Shown here in pieces: positions 17,177-27,200 of a stretch of DNA of 64,000 bases; the first letter of the stretch is position 1; every line of letters starts with the position of its first letter. Source of the stretch: Albimonas sp963977235 (GTDB taxonomy: Bacteria; Pseudomonadota; Alphaproteobacteria; Rhodobacterales; Rhodobacteraceae); NCBI RefSeq assembly GCF_963977235.1, contig NZ_CAXBOD010000006.1, positions 59,523 to 123,522 of the forward strand, in the 5' to 3' direction. The notes below the pieces were generated by a model, which was not told the origin of the DNA, ran no database searches, and saw nothing but the letters and a program-made list of their open reading frames with translations. The position numbers and the translations under genes were made by a program.

Positions 17177-17905
17177 TCAGGACAGCTCGAGGCCGACGTA
17201 GCGGGCGAAGGCCTCGATATGGTCGTGGAAGGCCTCGGCGAAGCGGCCGGCGGCGGGGTCGTCGCCGGCGGCCACGGCCTCGCCGATGCGGATGTGGAAG
17301 TCGGTGATCTCGGCCGGGTCGAAGCGGTCGGTGCGCTGGTGATGCGCGAGCCAGAAGCGGCGCGAGATGGCGTAGAGCGGCACGATCCCGTTCAGGAACG
17401 GGTTGGCCGCGCAGTCCAGCAGCAGGTCGATGAAGGCCCGGTCGTGGCGCAGGACGGGGACATGGTCGGCCTGGCCGCGCATCCGGCGGAACTCGCCGGC
17501 CATGGCGGTCAGGCGCTCGGCCTGCGCGGGGGTCCGACGGCGGGCGGCGGCGCGGACCATGGCGACTTCGAGGGCGCGGCGCGCCTCCAGCACGCGAAGC
17601 TGGGTGTGCACGTCGATCTCGCAGACCACCATGCCGCGGCGGGGGCGGTTCACCAGGATCCGATCGGCGGCGAGCCTCTGCAGCGCCTCGCGCACCGGGG
17701 TGCGCCCGATCCCCAGCCGCTGCACCAGCGCGGGCTCCGAGACGCGGGCGCCCGGCGCCAGCTCCATGGTCACGATCAGGTCCTCGATGGCGCGATAGGC
17801 CCGGTCGGCGAGGCTCTCGTCCGCAGCCAGCGGGCGCGGCGCCGGCGGCCGCGGGCGGGCGGCCTTGCCGGGGGCGGCGTCCATCTCGGGCGTCTTCGCG
17901 GTCAC
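17177..17905 (-). CDS. GntR/FCD-family transcriptional regulator
   Basis: 242 residues. Winged helix: SLADRAYRAIEDLIVTMELAPG, then EPALVQRLGIGRTPVREAL, RLAADRILVNRPRRGMVV. FCD domain ligands appear in HDRAFIDLLLDCAANP, the HH of RRFWLAHHQRTDRF, and TDFHIRIGEAVAAGDDPAAGRFAEAFHDHI. First gene of the hydantoin operon, 23 bases before the amidohydrolase, so it is probably autoregulated and controls both this operon and the divergent ABC ATPase gene. Confidence 0.92.
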   Translation of the reverse strand: MTAKTPEMDAAPGKAARPRPPAPRPLAADESLADRAYRAIEDLIVTMELAPGARVSEPALVQRLGIGRTPVREALQRLAADRILVNRPRRGMVVCEIDVHTQLRVLEARRALEVAMVRAAARRRTPAQAERLTAMAGEFRRMRGQADHVPVLRHDRAFIDLLLDCAANPFLNGIVPLYAISRRFWLAHHQRTDRFDPAEITDFHIRIGEAVAAGDDPAAGRFAEAFHDHIEAFARYVGLELS

Positions 17906-18202
17906 CTCGCCGCCCCCGGGCGCGAGGGGCGGAGCGCGGGGCGCCGAGGGGCGGGGGCGTGGCGCAAGAGGCGCGTCCTTTCGGGACGAATCGTCGGATC
18001 GAAGGTCGGTGAGACGAGGCTACGGACGCCCTCGATGCACCGCAACAAAATATACGATTCCCGGATTTTCGCCTACGGCCGCCAGGCGCCCGCTCCGGGC
18101 CCCTCCTCGCCGCCGCCCCCCTGCCCCGGCTGCGCGCATTCCCCGCGCCCGGGCCGCCCCCGCCCTGTGCTAGGGCGTGCCCGCGACAGCGGGAGAGGCG
18201 AG
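17906..18202. promoter_or_regulatory. Divergent promoter region with AT-rich island
   Basis: 297 bases between the GntR gene and the ABC ATPase gene. The only AT-rich part is about 18044-18070 (acaaaatatacgattccc then ggattttcgc), with weakly dyad ends AAAAT...ATTTT at 18047-18069. It is the best place for promoter or GntR operator. No clean palindrome like the one at 9732-9755 is present. Confidence 0.35.
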
Positions 18203-19303
18203 ATGGCCGAACTGACGATCAAGGGCCTGGGCAAGCGGTTCGACGACGGCTCGCGCGCCCTCGCGGGGCTCGACGCGACCATCCGCGACGGCGAGTTCTT
18301 CGTGGTCCTCGGCCCCTCGGGCTGCGGAAAGTCCACGCTGCTGCGCCTGATCGCGGGGCTCGAGACGGCAACCGAGGGGAGCATCGCCTGCGACGGAACC
18401 CCCTGGTCCGGCCCCGGCGTGCACCTGCGGGCCGAGGATCGCCGCGTCGGCTTCGTCTTCCAGTCCTACGCGCTGTGGCCCCACATGACGGTCGCCGAGA
18501 ACGTGGCCTTCCCCGCCGAGGCCGCCGGCCTCAAGCGCCCCGAGCGCGAGGCGCTGGCCGCCCGCTGCCTCGAGACCGTGGGCCTGACGCCCCATGCCGC
18601 CCGCCGCCCCGCCGAGCTCTCGGGCGGGCAGCGCCAGCGGGTGGCGCTGGCCCGCGCGCTCGCCTCGGACGCGCGGCTGGTGCTGATGGACGAGCCGCTG
18701 GCCAACCTCGACCCCCACCTGCGGGCTGCGATGGAGGAGGAGTTCCTGCGCGTGCACCGGGTGGGCGGCGCCACGACCCTCTACATCACCCACGACCAGC
18801 GCGAGGCGATGGGGCTCGCGGACCGGATCGCGGTGATGATGGACGGCCGCTTCGCGCAGGTGGCGGCGCCCGACGACCTTTACTGGCGGCCCGCGAGCGT
18901 CGCCGTCGCCCGCTTCGTGGGCCGCGGCGCCCTGCTGCCCGCGACCCGCCGCGGCGGCCTCGCCCGCCTCGAGGGCCTGGGCGAGGTTCCGTTGCGCGAA
19001 GGCGCCCCTGACGGCCGCCCGGTCCCCGAAGGCCCCTGCGGTCTGTTCGTGCGCCCCGAGGAGGTCTCGCTGGGCGCCCCCGGCCCCGGCTTCGCCCCCG
19101 CCCGCGTCCTGCGCGCCACCTACCGCGGCGGCCTGCGCGAACTGACGCTGGAGACGCCCGAGGGTCTGACCCTTGAGGCCATCGCCACCGGCCCCGTGGC
19201 GGCCGGCGAGACGCTGGGCGTGGCGCTGCGCTCGGGCTGGGCCCTGCCCGCGCCGGAGCTGGCGGCCCTCGCCCCCGCCGCCCGCGACCGGGTCGAGGCC
19301 TGA
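18203..19303 (+). CDS. ABC transporter ATPase (Fe3+/putrescine-type importer)
   Basis: 366 residues from ATG 18203 with GGGAGAGG upstream. Walker A GPSGCGKST (37-45), Q-loop in VFQSYALWPHMTVAENV, signature LSGGQRQRVALARAL (139-143), Walker B LVLMDEPLANLD, switch His in YITHDQREAMG. The C-terminal TOBE-like domain (FVRPEEVSLGAPG) places it with PotA/FbpC/PhnT importers. The matching permease and binding-protein genes lie on the opposite strand and run toward it, with only 27 bases between the two 3' ends, an uncommon split for one transporter. Confidence 0.92.
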   Translation: MAELTIKGLGKRFDDGSRALAGLDATIRDGEFFVVLGPSGCGKSTLLRLIAGLETATEGSIACDGTPWSGPGVHLRAEDRRVGFVFQSYALWPHMTVAENVAFPAEAAGLKRPEREALAARCLETVGLTPHAARRPAELSGGQRQRVALARALASDARLVLMDEPLANLDPHLRAAMEEEFLRVHRVGGATTLYITHDQREAMGLADRIAVMMDGRFAQVAAPDDLYWRPASVAVARFVGRGALLPATRRGGLARLEGLGEVPLREGAPDGRPVPEGPCGLFVRPEEVSLGAPGPGFAPARVLRATYRGGLRELTLETPEGLTLEAIATGPVAAGETLGVALRSGWALPAPELAALAPAARDRVEA

Positions 19304-19330
19304 GGACCGGCGTTCAGTCCCGCCCCGCGC

Positions 19331-21040
19331 TCAATCCCGCCAGGGGATCGCGCCCGCCGGCAGCCGGCGCCCCAGGCGCGTCAGCGCGATCATCAGCCCC
19401 GCGGTCGCCGCCACCGTCACCGTGGACATCGCCGCGGCGAGCGAGGTGTAGCCCCCGTCCTCGTAGTTGAAGATCGCCGTGCCGATGGTCTCCGACCCCC
19501 GCGACCACAACAGGGCCGAGACGGTGACCTCGTTGTAGGCGGTCATGAACACCAGGATCGCCCCCGAGGCCGCCGAGGGCAGCACCGCGGGCAGGAAGAT
19601 CCGCCGCAGCCGCAGACCCAGGCTCGCGCCGGCCACCCGGGCGGCGTCGTCGAGACTGGGGTCGAGCTGCGCATAGGCCGCCGCCACCGGCTTCAGCGCC
19701 ACGGTCAGGAAGCGGACCAGGTAGGCGAAGAAGATCACCGCCACCGAGCCGTAGAGGCTGACCCCGATCCACGGCAGCGGCGCCACGAACACCAGGATCA
19801 GCGCGATCGACAGCACCAGCCCCGGCAGCGCATAGGCCACGTCCGCCATCCCCGAAGCCAGCGCCGGCAGCGGCCCCGCCCCTCGGCTGCGCGAGACATG
19901 GCCGAAGACCACAGCGAACAGCCCCAACGCCAGCGCCGCGCCCCCCGCCGCGAGGAAGGAGTTCGCAAAGGCCCGCCCCGTGGCGGCCTGGCGGAACAGC
20001 ACCTCCTCGAAATTCTCCAGCGTCACGGTCTGGGGCGACAGCGTCACGCCATAGGCTCCCACCAGCGCCGTCGAGACCAGCGAGGCCAGCGGCAGCGCCA
20101 GCGTCGCCAGCACCACCAGCGCCAGCCCCGCCTCGGCGACCGGCCGCGCCGGACCCAGCGCGAAGGCCAGCGGACGCGAGGGCGGGCCGATGGCCTGCGC
20201 CCCCGCCCGCCGCTCCAGCGCCCGCTGGGCCAGCGCCGCGGCGAGGGCGACCAGCGCCATCACGCTCGACAGCACCGCCACCTCGCCCAGCACGCCCGGA
20301 CCGAAGCTCGACAGACGCTCGTAGATCAGCACCGGCAGGGTGGTGTAGCCGGCGGGGATGCCCAGCAGCGCCGGAATGCCGAAGTTGCCCAGGGCCGAGA
20401 CGAAGGCCAGCATGAAGGCCGCCGCCAGATGGGGCGCCAGCATCGGGGCGAGGATCCGGCGGAACAGCCGCCCCGGCCGGGCGCCGGCGATGCGCGCGGC
20501 CTCCAGCGCCTCGCGCGGGAGGGCGCGCAGGCCCGCGCGCACCAGCAGCATCGCCAGCGGCGCATGCTGGATCGCCAGCAGCAGCACGATGCCCGAGGGC
20601 GAATAGAGCGGATGCGTCGAGCCCAGCGGCGGCGCGATCCCCAGCGTGCGCAGCAGCACGCTCGAGGGGCCCAGCGACTGGATCCAGGCGATCGCCGTCA
20701 CATGCGGCGGGATCATCATCGGCGCCAGGATCAGGAACACGAACGCCGTCTTGAAGCGGACGTTGGTCAGCCCCAGCAGCAGCGCATAGAGCGTGCCCAG
20801 CCCCAGCGCCAGCAGGGCCGAGAGCAGCGAGGTCTCCAGGCTCCGGCGCAGCGCGCGCAGCACCGTCTCGTCGCCCAGCGCCTGCGCCAGCGGCGCCAGC
20901 GAGGCGCCCTGGTCGCCCGAAAGCCCCGCCGCCATCAGCCGCAGGAACGGCCCGCCGACGATCGCGAGCACCAGCGCCGAAAGGGCGGCGGCCCCCAGGC
21001 CGCCGCCCCCGATGTCGCGAAGACGCGGCCGCGTCATCAA
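19331..21040 (-). CDS. ABC transporter permease, fused two-domain (FbpB/ThiP type)
   Basis: 569 residues with about 12 membrane helices and two copies of the EAA loop, in EALEAARIAGARPGRLFRRIL and in DPSLDDAARVAGASLGLRLRRIFLP. This is a single-chain dimer of the inner-membrane channel, as in Fe3+, thiamine and 2-aminoethylphosphonate importers. The start overlaps the end of the binding-protein gene by four bases. It should dock with the ATPase encoded convergently at 18203-19303. Confidence 0.92.
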   Translation of the reverse strand: MMTRPRLRDIGGGGLGAAALSALVLAIVGGPFLRLMAAGLSGDQGASLAPLAQALGDETVLRALRRSLETSLLSALLALGLGTLYALLLGLTNVRFKTAFVFLILAPMMIPPHVTAIAWIQSLGPSSVLLRTLGIAPPLGSTHPLYSPSGIVLLLAIQHAPLAMLLVRAGLRALPREALEAARIAGARPGRLFRRILAPMLAPHLAAAFMLAFVSALGNFGIPALLGIPAGYTTLPVLIYERLSSFGPGVLGEVAVLSSVMALVALAAALAQRALERRAGAQAIGPPSRPLAFALGPARPVAEAGLALVVLATLALPLASLVSTALVGAYGVTLSPQTVTLENFEEVLFRQAATGRAFANSFLAAGGAALALGLFAVVFGHVSRSRGAGPLPALASGMADVAYALPGLVLSIALILVFVAPLPWIGVSLYGSVAVIFFAYLVRFLTVALKPVAAAYAQLDPSLDDAARVAGASLGLRLRRIFLPAVLPSAASGAILVFMTAYNEVTVSALLWSRGSETIGTAIFNYEDGGYTSLAAAMSTVTVAATAGLMIALTRLGRRLPAGAIPWRD

Positions 21041-22017
21041 CCGCCGAAGATCTCGGTGAACGTCGCCTTGTTGGCCTCATCCTCGGCCAGCGCCGTGGCG
21101 GGGTCGAAGTCCATCAGCTTGATCGTCTCGCGCGCGGGAAACCCCTCGGGCGCGGGGACCGAGGCGTCGGCGGGCAGGTAGCCCATCTGCGCCGCCAGCT
21201 CCTGGCCCTGGGCGGACAGCAGGAAGTCGATGAAGGCGCGCGCCGCGTCGGGGTTCTTCGCGGTCGAAAGGATCGCGGCCGGCTCGGTCACCGCCGAGAC
21301 GCCCTGGGGCGGGAACACGAAGGCCACCGGGGCGCCCTTGCGCGCCTCGCGGATCGGCAGGAAGTCGACGACGATCCCGCACAGCTTCTCGCCGCCGGCC
21401 ACCGCCTTGAACACGCCCCCGTTGCCGCCCTGCGCCACCGCGCCGGTCTCGGCGAGCCTGCGGTAATAGTCCCAGCCCAGCTCGGGGTTGGCCGTCAGCG
21501 CGGCCATGTGGATGGTCGCCGCCCCCGAGGTCAGCGGCGAGGGCATCGCCACCTTGCCCGCGCAGGGCCCCTCGACGAGGTCGCCCCAGGTCTCGGGCCT
21601 TGCCTCCGAGGCGGTGTTGTAGACGATCCCCGAGGTGATCAGCTTGGTCGAGAACCAGGTCTTCTCGGCGTCATACAGCCCCGGCGCCAGGCCCGAGACG
21701 TCGGCCCCCTCGTAGGCCATCAGGCGGCCCTCGGCCTTCAGCCCCTCCATGGTCATGGAATCGGCGATGAACAGCACGTCGGGCTGGGGGTTGCCCGCCT
21801 CGATCTCGGCGCGCAGGCGGGCCATGATCTTGGTGGTGCCGTCGCGGACCCAGTCGACCTCGATCTGCGGATGAGCGGCCATGAAGGCGTCGATCGTGGC
21901 CTGCGCATCCTCGTTGGGCTGCGAGGTGTAGACGACCAGGGACTCGGCCTGCGCGGCGAGGGGGGCGGCGAGGGGGGCGGCCGCCAGCGCGGCGATGGCG
22001 ATCAGGTGGCGTCTCAT
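21037..22017 (-). CDS. ABC transporter substrate-binding protein (FbpA/PhnS-like)
   Basis: 326 residues from ATG 22017 (GGAG upstream). Signal peptide MRRHLIAIAALAAAPLAAPL ending AAQA-ESLVV. The mature start LVVYTSQPNEDAQATIDAF and EVDWVRDGTTKIMARLRAE are the opening of Fe3+/2-aminoethylphosphonate/polyol binding proteins. No adjacent Tyr-Tyr pair typical of ferric-binding FbpA is obvious near the C-terminus, so an organic ligand is at least as likely as iron. First gene of the permease operon. Neighbouring amidohydrolases hint at a nitrogenous heterocycle as ligand, which is inference. Confidence 0.88.
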   Translation of the reverse strand: MRRHLIAIAALAAAPLAAPLAAQAESLVVYTSQPNEDAQATIDAFMAAHPQIEVDWVRDGTTKIMARLRAEIEAGNPQPDVLFIADSMTMEGLKAEGRLMAYEGADVSGLAPGLYDAEKTWFSTKLITSGIVYNTASEARPETWGDLVEGPCAGKVAMPSPLTSGAATIHMAALTANPELGWDYYRRLAETGAVAQGGNGGVFKAVAGGEKLCGIVVDFLPIREARKGAPVAFVFPPQGVSAVTEPAAILSTAKNPDAARAFIDFLLSAQGQELAAQMGYLPADASVPAPEGFPARETIKLMDFDPATALAEDEANKATFTEIFGG

Positions 22018-22229
22018 GGAGGCTCCGGTGTCGGGATTCGTCAGGAACCCGCTTGGTATCGCGATCTTGTTGCAGTCGTGTGTCGGTTCGGCGCCAAACC
22101 CGCGCCCCGCCCGCCGACGCGCGTCCCCGACGGGGTCGGCGGGCGGGCGCCTCGCGGGCGCAGCCCGCGACAGAGCCGTCCCGCCGCCCCCGGATAGGCC
22201 CCCCGTCCGCCACCTCCCCGAACCCCGCC

Positions 22230-23825
22230 TCACGCCAGATCGTTGTAGCGATAGGGAACCGGATCGTCGGCGAACCCGCGAGAGCGGTGCTCGTCCTCGA
22301 GATGGGCGACCAGCCGCTCGGCCATCGCCCAGGTCGCGGCCTCGGCCCGGGTTTCGGGGCGCGCGAGACTCTCGTCGATCTCCGCCATCACCGCCTCGCG
22401 GTCGATCCCGGTCACGCGGCCATCCTGCACCACCACGCGCCCGCCCACCAGCACCGTCTCGACCGCCGCGCGAGAGCCGCGGTGCAGCACCGCCTCGGCG
22501 ATCGGCGTGCGCGGGCTGATCCGGGGCCGCCCGATCCGCGCGAGGTCCAACAGCGCCACGTCGGCCGCGTAGCCCGGCTCCAGCCGGCCCGCGATCCCGC
22601 CGAACCCGGCCGAGACCGCGCCATGCTCGCTCGCCATCTGCAGGACCGCGGCCGCGTCCGGGCGCGCGCCGAACATCCCGGCGCCGCGGTGCAGCGCCCA
22701 GACCAGCTTCATCTCCACGTTCATGTCCCGGTCGTCGACCAGGTTCGACTGGTCGATGCCCAGCGCCACCCGCGCCCCGCGCGCCCGCAGCGCGTTCACC
22801 GGCGCGATCCCCGAGCCCAGCCGCAGTCCCGAGGAGGCGTTGTGGCAGATCGTGCAGCCGCAGCCCGCCACGATGTCGAGCTCGGCCTCGCTCATCCAGT
22901 TGCCATGGCCCAGGGTCACGTTCGCCCCCAAGAGGCCCAGCGCATGCAGATGCTCGACCGCGCCGCGGCCCAGACGCTCGCGCGCGAAGTCGCGCTGGCG
23001 GCGGGTTTCGAGCAGGTGCATGTGCACCGGCGCGCCGGCCTCGGCGGCCGTGCCGAAGATCTCCTCCAGCGCCCCGTCGCTCAGCCAGTGCAGGTTCGCC
23101 GGCGCCAGCGCCGCGCGCACGTGATCGGGCCGCGCGCCCTCGCGCCGCGCCTTGAGCCGGCGGAAGAAGTCCATCTGCGCGGAGACCGGCACGCGCGAGG
23201 CCGCGAGCCCCGCGCCCGCCCAGGCCGCCAGGTCGCCCGGCATCCGCCCCAGCACCTCGGCGTCGGGCGAATAGGCCAGCACGTTGCGGTCGCGGATCAT
23301 CCAGGAGAACGCCGCCCGCATCCCGATCTCCTCATAGGCGTCGAGCACGGCGTCGGCGGTCTCGTCCCAGACCTCGCGATCCGCGGGCAGGCTCGAGAAG
23401 ATGTGGTGCACGCAGGTGGTCCCGCTCTCGAGCATCTCGATGGCCGAGAACAGGGTGTCGAGCCGCAGCGGCAGCTGGCGCATGGCCCGGAAGCGGGGCA
23501 GCCACAGCTCCAGCGGCGCGAAGGGCACGCCGGCCATCAGCGGCGTCAGGCCGAAATGGTGGTGGCCGTTGGTCAGGCCCGGCATCGCCACCATGCCGGG
23601 GCCGCCGACCCGCGGCAGGTGTTCGCGCCCGCGCAGGATCTCGGCGCGCGGTCCGATCTCGGCCACGCGGCCCGCCTCGACGCGGATCGCGGCGCCCTCG
23701 TCGACGATCATCGCGCCCGCCGCGTCGAGGCCGCGCAGGACGTGGCCCGCCTCCACGATCAGGTCGGGGCCGGGGTTGGGGGTGGAGCCGGGGTTGGGGT
23801 CGGGCGCGGGCGGGACGGCGGGCAT
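22230..23825 (-). CDS. Amidohydrolase-superfamily deaminase (AtzB/8-oxoguanine deaminase-like)
   Basis: 531 residues from ATG 23825 (CAGGAA seven bases upstream); longer upstream starts lack a ribosome site. Metal motifs: AMPGLTNGHHHFGL (HxH), VHMHLLETRRQRDF, TLGHGNWMSEAEL and GIDQSNLVDDRDMN. The HMHLLET and CHNASSGLRLGSGIAP wording is of the TRZ/ATZ and 8-oxoguanine deaminase branch. It has a Pro/Gly/Asn-rich N-terminal extension (PDPNPGSTPNPGPD) of no known role and a C-terminal tail of about 60 residues. It lies downstream of the SBP/permease genes' promoter region, same strand but 212 bases apart, so it may be a separate transcript. Confidence 0.85.
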   Translation of the reverse strand: MPAVPPAPDPNPGSTPNPGPDLIVEAGHVLRGLDAAGAMIVDEGAAIRVEAGRVAEIGPRAEILRGREHLPRVGGPGMVAMPGLTNGHHHFGLTPLMAGVPFAPLELWLPRFRAMRQLPLRLDTLFSAIEMLESGTTCVHHIFSSLPADREVWDETADAVLDAYEEIGMRAAFSWMIRDRNVLAYSPDAEVLGRMPGDLAAWAGAGLAASRVPVSAQMDFFRRLKARREGARPDHVRAALAPANLHWLSDGALEEIFGTAAEAGAPVHMHLLETRRQRDFARERLGRGAVEHLHALGLLGANVTLGHGNWMSEAELDIVAGCGCTICHNASSGLRLGSGIAPVNALRARGARVALGIDQSNLVDDRDMNVEMKLVWALHRGAGMFGARPDAAAVLQMASEHGAVSAGFGGIAGRLEPGYAADVALLDLARIGRPRISPRTPIAEAVLHRGSRAAVETVLVGGRVVVQDGRVTGIDREAVMAEIDESLARPETRAEAATWAMAERLVAHLEDEHRSRGFADDPVPYRYNDLA

Positions 23826-24271
23826 GGCGGCTTCCTGGATCGAGGCGCGGCGGACGCGAACGGCGCGGGTCCGAGCCTTCCACGCCCGGGGCCGCGCCGT
23901 CCATGGCCGCAGAGCCCGCCGCGGCCCGCCGCCCGGCCCGACCGTCAAACCCCGCCGCCCGACCCGGCCCCCAGGCGGGAGGCCGCGCCGAGCGCAGGCG
24001 CCGCGCGCAAGCCTCCGCCGCCCCGGCGGCCCCGGCGGCAGCTCGCGCCGGGGCAAGGCCTGTTGCGTCGCGCAACAGTCTCGCGCTTGTGAGATGCCAT
24101 CCCGCTGTGTGCGCTTGCAGAATCAATCGTTGCTGGGAGAACTTGATCTGGTTGACGTCACGCTGGGTCCGGGGGGACGCGCGGCGGCTGGGGTCGGGCG
24201 AGAGTCGCCTGATCAACTGGTCTTGGGGAAACGTCTTGTCCTTCATCGTTATCGAAACGCGCGCCGTCGGC
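23826..24271. promoter_or_regulatory. Divergent leader between amidohydrolase and giant autotransporter
   Basis: 446 bases. The left part is GC-rich spacer. Around 24056-24180 the composition becomes more balanced (tgcgcttgcagaatcaatcg, then gttgacgtcacgctgg), the likely promoter for the rightward autotransporter. An inverted repeat TTGCG-tcg-CGCAA (24063-24075) is present. The frame stays open through the region, so the autotransporter start cannot be fixed from open reading alone. Confidence 0.4.
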
Positions 24272-27200
24272 GTGCGATCGCGGCTGCGCGCCGGTCTGCT
24301 CGGCACCTGCTGCGTCGCGGCGCTCGGGCTCTCCGCCGGCGGGGCCTCGGCCCAGAGCCTCGCGAACTGCGAGACCGGCTCAACCACCGACGGCAGCGGG
24401 CGAAGCTGCGATATTCCCGAGGGCGCGGCGGTCTCCGGCGCCCAGGTGTTCTACACCGGGCCGCAGGCGCCCAGCAGCGACGACCGCGATGCGATCCAGG
24501 CGGGCGCCTATGCCCTGAGCAACCGCGCGATCCTTTCCGGCCCCGCAGCGCCGGGGCAGTTCGCCGTCCTGGGCGTGCAGGCGCGCGGCGGCCAGGGCTC
24601 CAACGAGGGCTCCGACGCGGGCGTCAGCGGCGCGGGCGGCGTGGTCACCGTCGAGAACTTCGCCGCCCTGACGCTGACCGACCTGCTGTTCTCGGCCAAC
24701 AGCGGCGCCGGCGCCGTGCCCGGGATGTGGAGCCGGGACCGGGTGATCTACGGCATTCACGCCGCCGGCATCGGCGGCCAGGGCATCAACGCCAAGTCCC
24801 AGACCATCGGCGGCGGCGACGGCGGCCACGGCGGCGCGGGCGGCAACGCCAGCGTCGCCAACCGCGGCGCGATCCTGCTCGGGGCCGGCGCAGCCGACGA
24901 CGGCGGCCCGCGCGTCGGCGCCATCGGCATCCTGTCCTCCAGCACCGGGGGCGACGGCGGCCAGCGCGACACCACGGCGGGCGAGGATCCCCGCGGCGGC
25001 AACGGCGGCGACGCCAAGGTCGTGCAGGTGACGAACGTCGCCTCGATCCAGGTCTGCGGCGCCACCGTCGAGGGTTGCGAGACGGGCGACCGCGCGCTGC
25101 GCGACGTGGCGGCCGGCATCTTTGCCCAGAGCATGGGCGGCCGCGGCGCGAACCCGACCTCCAGCGGCGGCAACGGCGGCCTCGTCGACGTCCGCAATGA
25201 GGGCGACATCACCGTCAACGCGCTGGTCGAGCGGGACGGTGGCGCCTGGGGCATCTATGCCGCGAGCCAGGCCGGCTACGCCTCGATCGACTCGGTCTCC
25301 AACGGCGTGCCCGGCGGCGCCGGCGGCGACTCGAAGAAGGTCACGGTCGGGCATGACGGCGCGATCGTCCTGCGGGCCGGCGACTTCGACGCGCCCCAGG
25401 CGCAGACCATCGACCGCGCCTGCGTCGACGGCGCGAACTGCGCGGCCGACGCGCACCCCGCCTTCGTGAGCCAGTCCGCAGGGATCCTCGCGGCCACCTA
25501 CGGCGCGGCCGCGGGCGCGTCGAAGGACGGAATCTCGGGCCAGAACGGCGGCAAGGGCGGCGACGCGAGCGTCAGCGAGTCCGGCGAGGCGTTCGAGGTC
25601 TCGGGGGTCGCGCTGGCCGACAACGCCTCGGTCGACGTGGCCGGCGACAACGTCATCGGCGTGGGGGTCTTCGCGCAGGGCGGCCTCGGCGGGCTGGGCA
25701 ACTCGACCAACTCCTTCGGGGGCGACGGCGGCGACGCGGGCGACCTCGAGGTCTCGCTCGGCGCCGGGTCGAGCATCGCGACCGACGGCGAGAACGCGGT
25801 CGGCCTGATCCTTTACGCCAAGGGCGGCGCGGGGGGCGGCGTGCGCGCGCCCGGCGGGCTGGTCGACTTCAACGACGACTCCGCCGGCCAGGGCGGCGAC
25901 TCGGGCCTGTTGACCCTGAAGGGGCCGGGCGCGGGCGCCGAGGCCGCGCGCATCTCCACCCGCGGCGACCGCGCCCTGGGCGTGGCGCTGCAATCGCTGG
26001 CCGGCGGCGGCGGCTCGGCCGACGCGGATTATTCGATCATCGACACCGGCTCGACCAACGGCGGCGCGGCCGGCGTCTCGGGCGGGGTCGACGTCTCGGG
26101 GCGGTTCGACATCTTCACCTCCGGGCAGGGCGCGCACGGGATGCTGCTGCAGTCGATCTCCGGGGGCGGCGGGTCGCTGACCTCGGACAACGGCTTCGTC
26201 GCCGTCTCCGGCGGCGGCGGCAGCGAGGGCGCCGAGGGCGGCACGGTCCGCTTCGTCAGCGAAGGCGGGCGGATCGACACCGCGCAGACGGCCTCGATGG
26301 GCCTGGTGGCGCAGTCGATCGGCGGCGGCGGCGGCGACGTGATCGGCGAACCGTCGCTGAGCATCGTGACCGTGGGCGGCCAGGGGGGGCCGGGCGGCGC
26401 CGGCGGGCTGGTCGACCTGACGTTCAACGACGGAACCGTGACGACGACGGCGGGCGACTATTCCTTCGGCCTGGTCGCCCAGTCGATCGGCGGGGGCGGG
26501 GGCAACGGCGGCAACGTCTTCAGCATCGACGTGGTCCTGCCCGCCACCGCCGTGGGCGGCGACGGCGGGGTGGGCGGCGGCGCCGGGCGGGTGAACTTCT
26601 TCACCGGCGCGAACGCGGCCGGCGACCGGCACCTGGTCTCGACGCTGGGCGGCAACGCGCACGGGGTGCTGCTGCAGGCCATCGGCGGCGGCGGCGGCAC
26701 GGGCGGGGACGCGCGCTCGACCAGCCTGGGGCTGATCGCGCTGACCTCGGTCGCCATGGCCGGCGGCGGCGACAGCGGCGGCGCGGGGGGCCTGATCGAG
26801 GGAACCCTGCGCGCCACCGACATCGTCACCTCGGGCAGCCACGCGCGCGGCCTGATCGCCCATTCGGTGGGCGGGGGCGGCGGCGCGGGCGGCGCGGCCA
26901 ACAGCCTCGACGTCAACTTCGGCCTCGCGACCGCGGTCGGGGTCGGCGGCAAGGGCGGCGACGGCGGCGCGGGCGGCGCCATCTCGATCGACCTGACCGA
27001 CGTGTCGATCGCCACGGGGGTCGAGCGGCCGGACTCGGACTCGGACTCCGACCCCGAGTCCGACCCCGAGAGCGACTACGTGGCCAACAACCACGGCATC
27101 GTCGTCCAGTCGATCGGCGGCGGCGGCGGAACCGGCGGCTCGGCCGACGCGCTGGCCTATGCGCTGGACCTGCCGATCCCCGAGGCCGACGTCCAGATCG

